This document shows, one piece after another, positions 7,081 to 14,508 of a stretch of DNA of 64,000 nucleotides. Made by a program: the position numbers and the translations under genes. Under the pieces are notes generated by a model that did no database searches, was not told the DNA's origin, and saw nothing but the letters and a program-made list of their open reading frames with translations. The stretch comes from Lewinellaceae bacterium (lineage in GTDB: Bacteria > Bacteroidota > Bacteroidia > Chitinophagales > Saprospiraceae), in assembly GCA_020636005.1 (NCBI GenBank), contig JACJYR010000004.1:496001-560000 (forward strand), written 5' to 3'. Numbering within the stretch: the stretch's first letter is position 1; every line of letters starts with the position of its first letter.

Positions 7081-9336
7081 ATGACACCTTCCAATAGCAG
7101 ACGCACCTTCCTGAAAAACTCCCTCCTCGCCAGCGGCGGCCTCGTCATCGGCGTCAACTGGCTTACGGGCTGCAAGAACGCCTCCTCCGATGCGGCATTG
7201 GCTATGCCCAAGGAATGGTTCAACTTCAACGGCTACCTGAAAATCGGGGAGAACGGCGTCGTCACCATCTTCACGCCCAACCCGGAGTTCGGGCAGAACG
7301 TGATGACCTCCATGCCTATGATAGTGGCCGAGGAACTCGACGTGGACTGGAAAAAAGTCCTCGTGGAAATGGCCCCGCACGACCCCGTCAATTTCCCGCC
7401 TGCTACATTTGGGCAGTTCACCGGGGGCAGCCGTGGCATCATGTCCAAATGGGAGCCGCTTCGCAATGCGGGCGCTGCTGCCCGACAGATGTTGCGCCAA
7501 GCGGCGGCGGATGCGTGGCAGGTGCCCGTTGACGAAGTCAGCACCCACGAGGGCGTTTTGAAGCATGAAAAAAGCGGCAAATCGGCGGGCTACGGCGAAA
7601 TGGCTGCGGCGGCTGCCAAAATCCCCGTGCCGGAGAAACCGACGATGAAGGAAATAAAGGATTTCAAGCTCATAAGCAAATCGCAAAAGAACGTCCGGGG
7701 CAAGGAAATCGTGACCGGCAAACCCATGTTCGGCGTGGATTACAAAGTGGACGGCATGCTCATCGCCATGATTGAACACCCGCCAGCATTTGGCATGAAA
7801 CTGAAATCGGTGGATGGCGCTGCTGCAAAGGCCATGCCCGGTATCAAGGACGTTTTTTCCATCAAAACTTACAACGACGGCTACGAAAAAGCCATGTTCG
7901 ATACCAATGCCTTTCCCGAACTGGTGGCCATCGTCGGCAATTCGACTTGGGAGGTGATGCAGGCAAAAAAGGCGCTGAAAATCGAATGGGAACCCATTGC
8001 CGCTTACTCGGAAACGGTCGCTGGCTTTGGTGGCAAACAGACGGTCAACGTTCCCGCCGGACTCGAAAGCAGCGACGACCACCTCGCCAAAATGGAGGCG
8101 ATGGCAGCCAAACCCGGCAGGGTTGTTCGCCGGAACGGCGACCCGGAAGCAGCGTTCAAAAAGGCCGCCAAGGTCATCGAGCGCAGCTACTCCTGCCCGC
8201 ACCTCGCCCACAACTGCATGGAGCCGATGAACTTCTTTGCCGACGTGAAGGGCGACAAGGTGAAGGTGGCCGGCCCACTGCAAGCCCCCGGCATCATCGA
8301 GCCGACGCTGGCGGCACGGATGGGCATCCCCGTCGAGAACATCGAAATCGAGATGACCCGCATGGGCGGCGGCTTCGGGCGGCGGGCTTATTCGCACTAC
8401 ATGGTCGAGGCGGCACTCATTTCACAGAAAGTAAACGCCCCCGTCAAACTCATGTACAGCAGGGAGGACGACATGACCAACGGCATCTACCGCCCGGCCT
8501 ACCACGCCGTTTACCGGGCAGCTTTGGATGAAAACAACAACCTCATCGCCTTCCATGTGAAGGCTGGCGGCATCCCCGAAAGCCCGCTCCACGCCGACCG
8601 TTTTCCTGCTGGTGCCATTGACAACTACCTCGCCGAGGACTGGAAATTTGACTCGAACATCACCATCGGGGCGTTCCGGGCGCCAAGGTCGAACTTCATC
8701 GCCGGGGCTGAGCAGTCCTTCCTAGATGAACTTGCCGAGGTGATGGGCAAAGACCCCATCCAGTTCAGGCTGGAACTGCTGAAACGGGCGAATGAAAACC
8801 CCGTCGGCGAGAAGAACGACTATGATGCTGCCCGTTATGCCGGGGTGCTGGAGTTGGTTCGTGATAAATCAAATTGGGCAAGCCCTCCCGCTGGCATTAG
8901 CAGAGGCGTAGCCGCCTATTTTTGCCACAATACCTACGCAGCACACGTGCTGGATTTGACGATTGAAAACGGCAAGCCTGTGGTGCAAAAAGTCACGAGC
9001 GCCATTGACTGTGGCATGGTGGTGAACCCCGACGCCGCTACCAACATGACCGAAGGCGCCGTGACGGATGGCATCGGCAATGCGCTTTACGGTGAAATGA
9101 CCTTCAAGGATGGCGCTCCTGAAAAGTCCAATTTTGACAAATACCGCATCATCCGCATGAGCGAAGCTCCGAAGGCGATAGAGGTGCATTTTGTGAAAAA
9201 TGAAATCGCCCCTACGGGCATGGGCGAGCCGCCGTTTCCGCCCATCTTCGGGGCGCTGGCGAATGCGCTGTACAAGGCGACGGGGAAACGGGTGTACCGG
9301 CAGCCGTTTTTGGGGGAGAATAAGGTGTTGGGGTAG
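7081..9336 (+). CDS. Molybdopterin-binding oxidoreductase large subunit, isoquinoline 1-oxidoreductase beta type
   Basis: This 751-residue protein carries a Tat-type signal (NSRRTFLKNSLLASGG, residues 5-20). It has the xanthine-oxidase-family cofactor motifs GGGFGRRAYSHYM (about residue 429), GAFRAPRSN, and GMGEPPFPP near the C terminus, where the Glu is the expected catalytic base. The family hydroxylates N-heterocycles or oxidises aldehydes in the periplasm, normally with a small 2Fe-2S subunit of about 150 residues encoded next to it. No such gene lies on either side here: an ABC-3C operon is upstream and a convergent DUF4256 gene is 11 bases downstream. The electron-transfer partner must be elsewhere or lost. 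Confidence 0.85.
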   Translation: MTPSNSRRTFLKNSLLASGGLVIGVNWLTGCKNASSDAALAMPKEWFNFNGYLKIGENGVVTIFTPNPEFGQNVMTSMPMIVAEELDVDWKKVLVEMAPHDPVNFPPATFGQFTGGSRGIMSKWEPLRNAGAAARQMLRQAAADAWQVPVDEVSTHEGVLKHEKSGKSAGYGEMAAAAAKIPVPEKPTMKEIKDFKLISKSQKNVRGKEIVTGKPMFGVDYKVDGMLIAMIEHPPAFGMKLKSVDGAAAKAMPGIKDVFSIKTYNDGYEKAMFDTNAFPELVAIVGNSTWEVMQAKKALKIEWEPIAAYSETVAGFGGKQTVNVPAGLESSDDHLAKMEAMAAKPGRVVRRNGDPEAAFKKAAKVIERSYSCPHLAHNCMEPMNFFADVKGDKVKVAGPLQAPGIIEPTLAARMGIPVENIEIEMTRMGGGFGRRAYSHYMVEAALISQKVNAPVKLMYSREDDMTNGIYRPAYHAVYRAALDENNNLIAFHVKAGGIPESPLHADRFPAGAIDNYLAEDWKFDSNITIGAFRAPRSNFIAGAEQSFLDELAEVMGKDPIQFRLELLKRANENPVGEKNDYDAARYAGVLELVRDKSNWASPPAGISRGVAAYFCHNTYAAHVLDLTIENGKPVVQKVTSAIDCGMVVNPDAATNMTEGAVTDGIGNALYGEMTFKDGAPEKSNFDKYRIIRMSEAPKAIEVHFVKNEIAPTGMGEPPFPPIFGALANALYKATGKRVYRQPFLGENKVLG

Positions 9337-9347
9337 CGGTGCAATTT

Positions 9348-9911
9348 TCAAACCTTCAGCACCCCCCTAAACCCCCTTGCCGCATAGTAAGAATCTGCCC
9401 CATTGTGGTAGGTGAAGACATGGTCGTAGCGGCGGTCGCAAAAGATAGCGCCGCCGTGTTTTCTAATCTCAGCAGGTGTTTTCACCCAGCTCGATGTTTT
9501 CAAATCGAACTTTCCAAGCTGCTGCAAGGCCCGGTATGCTGATTCCGTCAAAAGCTCGATGCCCATGGAAGCAGCTACGTCCATAGCGTTGTCCGCTGGT
9601 TTGTTTTCTTTCCGTTTTTCCCACGCCTCCCGGTCGTAGCAAAGGCTTCTGCGGCCTTTCGGGCTTTCCGCTGAACAATCGTAAAACAGGTATTCGCCCG
9701 TCTGCGAGTCCTGACCAACGACATCTGGTTCACCGCCGGTCTCCTCCATGAGGTGGAGCGACCATAGTTTTTCCGGGTTGGCTTCCAGCTTTGCCTGAAC
9801 TTTGGGCCAATCCAGCCCTTTGTGCCGGGGCTTGTTTTCTTCGAAACGGGTTCTTAGGGTGGTGAGGAGGGCTAAGCGTTGGTCGGGGGATAGGTTTTTT
9901 TTAGTTTCCAT
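9348..9911 (-). CDS. DUF4256 family protein
   Basis: This 187-residue soluble protein has the DUF4256 hallmarks: FEENKPRHKGLDW, LMEETGGEPDVV, LFYDCSAESPKGRRSLCYDREA, and a C-terminal GGAIFCDRRYDHVFTYHNGA. The frame is open 37 codons upstream, but METKKNLSP at 9911 fits the usual start. No catalytic function is established for the family. It stands alone, convergent with the molybdopterin oxidoreductase gene. Confidence 0.85.
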   Translation of the reverse strand: METKKNLSPDQRLALLTTLRTRFEENKPRHKGLDWPKVQAKLEANPEKLWSLHLMEETGGEPDVVGQDSQTGEYLFYDCSAESPKGRRSLCYDREAWEKRKENKPADNAMDVAASMGIELLTESAYRALQQLGKFDLKTSSWVKTPAEIRKHGGAIFCDRRYDHVFTYHNGADSYYAARGFRGVLKV

Positions 9912-9931
9912 TGCCAGAATGAGTTGTTTAA

Positions 9932-10149
9932 AATACCCCCAATACATCCAACCAAGAGGAACTGGGAGATGAATATGCGAATTTAGACAAAACCCTTGAG
10001 AAGATGAAAGAAAGCGAACCAAGCGCCGGTATGGTTTTTACCAGTTCAAGTTGAATGATGGATTCAATTGGATGCTGTTGGTTTCGGGCAATAAATACGC
10101 TCGGAAAGTGGCATCCGCGCTAAATCCCCTTCATTTCACCCACATTTAG
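9932..10149 (+). pseudogene. Possible frameshifted gene remnant of unknown family
   Basis: Two coding-like stretches lie in neighbouring frames. The first (from 9932, with a stop just upstream and no start codon) reads QEELGDEYANLDKTLEKMKE and ends at a TGA near 10055. The second (10030-10149) reads YQFKLNDGFNWMLLVSGNKY and then ARKVASALNP. Together they look like one broken gene, but I do not recognise the family and the region could be non-coding. Confidence 0.3.
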
Positions 10150-10209
10150 CACGAAAATTCTCTTCCGTCGTGCTAAATCTCCTGTTTTTCATCCACATTT
10201 AGCACGAAA
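10116..10209. repeat. Two tandem 53-bp units, each a stem-loop
   Basis: A 17-bp sequence containing ATTTAGCACG occurs at 10140-10156 and exactly again at 10193-10209, 53 bases apart. Each copy is preceded by its inverse: GCTAAAT at 10119-10125, and a perfect 10-bp arm CGTGCTAAAT at 10169-10178 pairing with 10197-10206. The function is unknown; it lies upstream of the GH95 gene. Confidence 0.7.
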
Positions 10210-10493
10210 CCATTCAGGATGGACAATTTGGCAATGATTGGAAGACAAAAGAAGCAGCGGCTTCCTATTAAAAGTACTCAATCCTTCACTGCCAACCTGA
10301 CCCTCGACGATTTGTTCACCAGTTGATTTCCGGCACTTTTTCCAAGCCTGCTTGTTTGATTTTCGCAGCAATTCCTCCACTTACCATTCTGACCCTCCCA
10401 GATACATTCCCTAACTTGCCATCTCTTTTTGCAGATGTTGAAAGCATCGGCTTTTCCTGGAATAAAGAGGCTGCTTTCACCAAAAAAATACGT

Positions 10494-12893
10494 ATGAAAT
10501 TTATTGCCCTCTTCCTCGCCCTGTTCCTCACACTTTCCATCGGACAGGCCCAATCTTCCCAACGCCTTTGGTACGCCCAGCCCGCCAAGTTCTTCGAGGA
10601 GACACTGGTGTTGGGCAACGGCAGGATCGGAGCATCCGTCTTCGGCGGGGTGTCAGTGGACTCGCTGTTTCTCAACGACATCACGCTTTGGTCGGGCGAG
10701 CCGGTAAACCCCGATATGAACCCGGAAGCGCACACCCACCTCCCCGCCATCCGGGCGGCGCTGGCGAATGAAAACTACCGGCTCGCCGACTCGCTCCAGC
10801 AAAGGGTACAGGGCAGTTTTTCGCAGAGCTATGCGCCGCTGGGCACGATGTACCTCCGGTTTCAACACGAAAAGGACGAACCGAAAAATTACCACCGGGA
10901 ACTCGACCTCGGGCAGGCGGTCAGCACCCTGCGCTACGAGGTGAACAGCGTGCAATTCCAACGGGAATATTTCATCTCGCACCCCGACTCCATCATGGTT
11001 ATCCGGCTGACGAGCAGCAAAAAGGGAGGCCTGAATTTCGACCTGGGTTTCAACAGCCAATTGCGCTTCACCCTGAATGTCTCGGAAAATCAAATCGCCG
11101 TCGGCGGCTACGCTCCCTTGCACGCCGAGCCAAGCTACCGGGGCGACCTGCCCGATGCCGTTCGCTTCGATGAAAATCGGGGGACTCGGTTTGCCACCCT
11201 TGTAAGCATCAAAAACAAGGGCGGCGAAATCGTGCGCCACGCCGGCGGCATCGGCCTGAGAAACGGCACGGAAGCGCTCGTTTTTGTCAGTATTGCCACC
11301 AGTTTCAACGGCTTCGACAAAAACCCCGTGAGCGAGGGGCTGGATGCTGCCGCCATCGCTGAACGATTGTTGAAAAAAGCGGCTGGCAAAACTTACAAGT
11401 CGCTGCTCGACGCCCACCGCAAGGATTACATGCCCTTTTTCCAGCGGGTCTCGCTCGACCTGGGCTCCACCACCGCCCCCAACCTTCCTACCGACGAGCG
11501 CCTGCTGCGCTATGCCAAAGGCGAAGAGGACCGCAACCTCGAAGTGCTGTATTTTCAGTACGGGCGGTACTTGCTCATCAGCAGCAGCCGGACGCCGGGC
11601 GTGCCCGCCAACCTGCAGGGTATCTGGAACCCCTATCTGCGCCCGCCCTGGAGCAGCAATTACACTGTCAACATCAACGCCGAGGAAAATTACTGGCTGG
11701 CGGAAACCACCAACCTTTCGGAAATGCACCTGCCACTGTTGTCTTTTATCAAAAATGTTTCTAAAACCGGGGCCTTCACCGCCCGCAATTTCTACGGTGT
11801 GCAGGAAGGCTGGGCGGCGTGCCACAATTCTGACATCTGGGCGATGAGCAATCCTGTCGGCGACTTCGGCAAGGGTGAGCCAGTCTGGGCAAACTGGAAC
11901 ATGGGTGGGGCATGGCTCGCCACACACCTTTGGGAACATTTCTCCTTTACGCAAGACACTGTTTTTTTGAAAAACGAGGCTTATCCACTCCTGCGTGGCG
12001 CCGCCGCCTTCTGCCTCCGTTGGCTGACTGAGGATCCTAATGGGCGGCTTATCACCTCGCCTTCCACCTCCCCGGAGAACCTCTACCTAACCCCCGAAGG
12101 CTACCAGGGCGCCACGCTCTACGGCGCTACCGCCGACCTGGCGATTATCCGGGAACTGTTCGGGCGGGCCATTGCTGCTTCAAAAATCCTGGATATGGAA
12201 CCCGATTTTCGCAAAAAAATGGAAACGGCACTCCAACGCCTGTACCCCTACCAAATCGGCAAAGCCGGCAACCTGCAGGAATGGTACCACGACTGGGCCG
12301 ACGCCGACCCGAGGCACCGCCATCAATCGCACCTGTTCGGGCTGCATCCGGGCCACCATATCACCCCGGAAACTACGCCAACGCTCGCCGAAGCCTGCCG
12401 CAAGACCCTCGAAATAAAGGGCGACGAAACAACAGGTTGGTCGAAGGGCTGGCGCATCAACCTTTGGGCAAGGCTGCACGACGGCAACCGCGCTTACAAA
12501 ATGTACCGTGAACTGCTGCGCTATGTGCCGCCCGACGGCATGAAAACCGATTACCAGCGGGGCGGCGGCACTTACCCCAACCTCTTCGATGCGCATCCGC
12601 CTTTCCAGATTGACGGCAATTTTGGCGGCTCAGCTGCTGTCGTCGAAATGCTCTTGCAGTCCGATGGGCAAACAATCCACCTGCTGCCCGCCTTGCCCGA
12701 TGCCTGGCGCAACGGCTCGGTGAAAGGGCTTTGCGCCCGGGGCGGTTTTGTGATTGACATGGATTGGAAAAATGGGCAAGTGGAGAAGGTGAAGGTGTTT
12801 GCCAGAAGGGGCGGTACGACAAAATTAGTGAGCGGGGATGAACGGTGGGAAGTGACCCTGGAAAGCGGTCGGGAAGTGACGCTGATGCATTGA
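10494..12893 (+). CDS. GH95 family alpha-L-fucosidase
   Basis: This 799-residue protein starts at ATG 10494 with a signal peptide (MKFIALFLALFLTLSIGQAQ); longer in-frame starts upstream lack one. GH95 landmarks appear in order: RLWYAQPAKFFEETLVLGNG, LQGIWNP followed by PPWSSNYTVNINAEENYW, SPSTSPEN (catalytic acid Glu, about 527), and PPFQIDGNFGG (D707, the residue of the Asn/Asp pair that activates water). Family members cleave alpha-1,2-linked L-fucose (or L-galactose) from glycans with inversion. It is likely periplasmic or surface-exposed. No TonB/SusD pair is adjacent, but GH29 and GH109 enzymes lie 40 kb away. Confidence 0.9.
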   Translation: MKFIALFLALFLTLSIGQAQSSQRLWYAQPAKFFEETLVLGNGRIGASVFGGVSVDSLFLNDITLWSGEPVNPDMNPEAHTHLPAIRAALANENYRLADSLQQRVQGSFSQSYAPLGTMYLRFQHEKDEPKNYHRELDLGQAVSTLRYEVNSVQFQREYFISHPDSIMVIRLTSSKKGGLNFDLGFNSQLRFTLNVSENQIAVGGYAPLHAEPSYRGDLPDAVRFDENRGTRFATLVSIKNKGGEIVRHAGGIGLRNGTEALVFVSIATSFNGFDKNPVSEGLDAAAIAERLLKKAAGKTYKSLLDAHRKDYMPFFQRVSLDLGSTTAPNLPTDERLLRYAKGEEDRNLEVLYFQYGRYLLISSSRTPGVPANLQGIWNPYLRPPWSSNYTVNINAEENYWLAETTNLSEMHLPLLSFIKNVSKTGAFTARNFYGVQEGWAACHNSDIWAMSNPVGDFGKGEPVWANWNMGGAWLATHLWEHFSFTQDTVFLKNEAYPLLRGAAAFCLRWLTEDPNGRLITSPSTSPENLYLTPEGYQGATLYGATADLAIIRELFGRAIAASKILDMEPDFRKKMETALQRLYPYQIGKAGNLQEWYHDWADADPRHRHQSHLFGLHPGHHITPETTPTLAEACRKTLEIKGDETTGWSKGWRINLWARLHDGNRAYKMYRELLRYVPPDGMKTDYQRGGGTYPNLFDAHPPFQIDGNFGGSAAVVEMLLQSDGQTIHLLPALPDAWRNGSVKGLCARGGFVIDMDWKNGQVEKVKVFARRGGTTKLVSGDERWEVTLESGREVTLMH

Positions 12894-13030
12894 TACCAGC
12901 AGGGGCAGCGGCGCTCGCTAATGCGAAGGGAAGTGGTTCTATGAGCAACTGTTTCTAAGAAAAAGCAGGTGACAGGGTAGAGCCACCGATACAGCGGGTA
13001 ATGTTCGTATTGCCATATTTTACAAAAAGG

Positions 13031-13075
13031 CACAAAGGCACAAAAATTTGATATTGAGCGCTTTGTGACTTTGTG
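13031..13075. repeat. Stem-loop in the gap after the GH95 gene
   Basis: Arms 13031-13044 and 13062-13075 pair in 13 of 14 positions around a 17-base loop (CACAAA repeats against TTTGTG). There is no T-run on the + side, so it is not a clear terminator. It lies between convergent genes. Confidence 0.45.
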
Positions 13076-13113
13076 TGAGGCACATTTTTATACCAAGCGC
13101 CCGATGCAGTTAT

Positions 13114-13395
13114 TCAGATAATCTCCTCAAACCCATCCTCATCCCCATTTGGCAAGAACCGCCCCAGCGCTTCGTTCTTTACCTTGTGCATCCCGCCAAA
13201 TATCGCCAGGACCGCCGCACAAAACTCCTCGTCCACCAGCCGTTCCATATCTTGAAAAGTGGCCAGTTCATTGCTCTCCCGGAATTTGAAGGTCTGCTCG
13301 TACAGCCCCGCCTCGAATTTTACGGAGAGTTTGTTGTCCATTTTAAATACGGTGATTTTCAGGGAAGGATGAGTGATCTGGCCGATGATGCGCAT
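13114..13395 (-). CDS. Conserved hypothetical protein, 93 residues
   Basis: This is a small soluble protein starting MRIIGQITHPSLKITVFKMD, with no signal peptide or membrane segment and an acidic tail (GDEDGFEEII). It follows the DUF2520 gene by 14 bases on the same strand, so it is probably co-transcribed. I recognise it only as the kind of short conserved protein found in Bacteroidota; no function is assigned. Confidence 0.65.
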   Translation of the reverse strand: MRIIGQITHPSLKITVFKMDNKLSVKFEAGLYEQTFKFRESNELATFQDMERLVDEEFCAAVLAIFGGMHKVKNEALGRFLPNGDEDGFEEII

Positions 13396-13409
13396 TTGGA
13401 AAGTTAAGT

Positions 13410-14195
13410 TTAGGTGACCTGGTGTTCTGGGGCTTGGATGCTTTCTGTCAATCGCTGGTATATTTCCTGGTATATCGGATACGATTTCAAATATCGTAAA
13501 TGCCTTTCTATGGTCTCCTCGTCCCCCCGCACGGCAGGGCCGGTTTGCATAGCAGCGGGGGCAGCTGTTTCCAGCTTTTCCACGGTTTCCCGGATGAGTG
13601 GGAGCAGCAGGTCGAAGGACAGGCCCTCTTTTTCCAATAGCTGAAAGGCAATATGATACAAGTGGTTGGAAAAATTGTTGGCGAACACGGCGGCGATATG
13701 GAGGACTGCCCTTTGGTGGTCGTTTATTTCAAAGACTTTCGGAGAAAGCTGGGCCCCCAGGTTTTTTAAGAGCACCAAATCATCAGGTCTTTTGGCATCA
13801 ATGCAAAAAGGGATTTGAGAGAAGTCAGGTTCTTTTCCCAAAGAGAAACTTTGCAACGGGTAGAACACGCCACAGCGTTCAATATCTTGACCTGTCAAAA
13901 CTGTAATTGGCGTAGCACCTGATGTATGTGCGACGAGTTTTTCCTGAAATTTATGATGGGCAAAATAGGTAGCTACATCCCGAATCGCATCGTCGGGAAC
14001 GGCCAATAAATAGAGGTCGGCTCCGGCAGTTATTCTGTTAAGATCATTGGTGAAATCAGCCCCCAGTTCCTTGGCCAGGGTTTCGGCCTTTTCCATGCTG
14101 CGGCTGAAAACCTGCACGAGATCGTGTCCAACCGCAAACAACTTTCTGCCAAGTTGGCTGCCTACTTTTCCAGCACCGACAATGGTTATTTTCAT
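13410..14195 (-). CDS. Rossmann-fold DUF2520 protein (NAD(P)-binding oxidoreductase-like)
   Basis: This 261-residue protein has an N-terminal dinucleotide-binding loop (ITIVGAGKVGSQLG, GxGxxG at residues 7-12), an AVPDDAI motif typical of ProC- and F420-type reductases, and a HTSGAT segment. The C-terminal helical DUF2520 domain includes NDHQRAVLHIAAVFANNFSNHL. The family resembles ketopantoate or pyrroline-carboxylate reductases in shape, but its substrate is unknown. It leads a two-gene unit with the 93-residue protein downstream. Confidence 0.85.
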   Translation of the reverse strand: MKITIVGAGKVGSQLGRKLFAVGHDLVQVFSRSMEKAETLAKELGADFTNDLNRITAGADLYLLAVPDDAIRDVATYFAHHKFQEKLVAHTSGATPITVLTGQDIERCGVFYPLQSFSLGKEPDFSQIPFCIDAKRPDDLVLLKNLGAQLSPKVFEINDHQRAVLHIAAVFANNFSNHLYHIAFQLLEKEGLSFDLLLPLIRETVEKLETAAPAAMQTGPAVRGDEETIERHLRYLKSYPIYQEIYQRLTESIQAPEHQVT

Positions 14196-14236
14196 AACGA
14201 GCGAGCCTTTTTTATTTTCGAAAAAAACTCAACTTA

Positions 14237-14338
14237 GGATCGAAGGAAAAATAATCCCGATTTTAGCTCGGTATAGTTTTTAAAAAACCCTTCCAGTACC
14301 GGGTCTTCAAAATCAAAATAGGGAAGTGTTTTTTTCCA
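14237..14338 (+). repeat. Dispersed ~105-bp element, copy A (decayed hairpin)
   Basis: This is the same sequence order as copies B, C and D: GGATCGAAGGAAAAATAAT, a hairpin region (here degraded), AAACCCTTCCAGTAC, AAAATCAAAATAG, then a T-rich end. It is oriented like copy B. Unlike the others it lies upstream of a start codon (the DUF2520 gene) rather than after a stop. Confidence 0.75.
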
Positions 14339-14371
14339 CGTCGCTTAACTGTACAGATTCCAGGTTCAAAA

Positions 14372-14403
14372 GCACAAAACCTTTGCGCTCAAAGGTTTTG
14401 TGC
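14372..14403 (-). terminator. Strong hairpin, likely terminator of the ccmF gene
   Basis: A perfect 14-bp stem (GCACAAAACCTTTG and its complement) closes a 4-base loop, followed on the minus strand by TTTT. It lies about 105 bases past the ccmF stop. Confidence 0.6.
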
Positions 14404-14508
14404 AAATCAACCTTTTCTCAACCCACCCCGGCATTTGCACGACCTGTCCCAACATTCGGGAAAACCCAATCATGCAGCGTCTAAACACACCTCCTAGGAA
14501 TCAAACAT

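Noticed and set aside
7075..8397. Long minus-strand frame (440 codons) opposite the molybdopterin oxidoreductase gene
   Set aside because: It is an antisense shadow of a GC-rich gene; its translation is rich in His, Arg and Gly with no domain, while the + strand frame matches a known family throughout.
10116..10209. Possible mini CRISPR array
   Set aside because: Only two units, each an internal hairpin, no third repeat, and no cas gene in the window.
10653..11954. 433-codon minus-strand frame inside the GH95 gene
   Set aside because: Antisense shadow; the + strand has all GH95 motifs.
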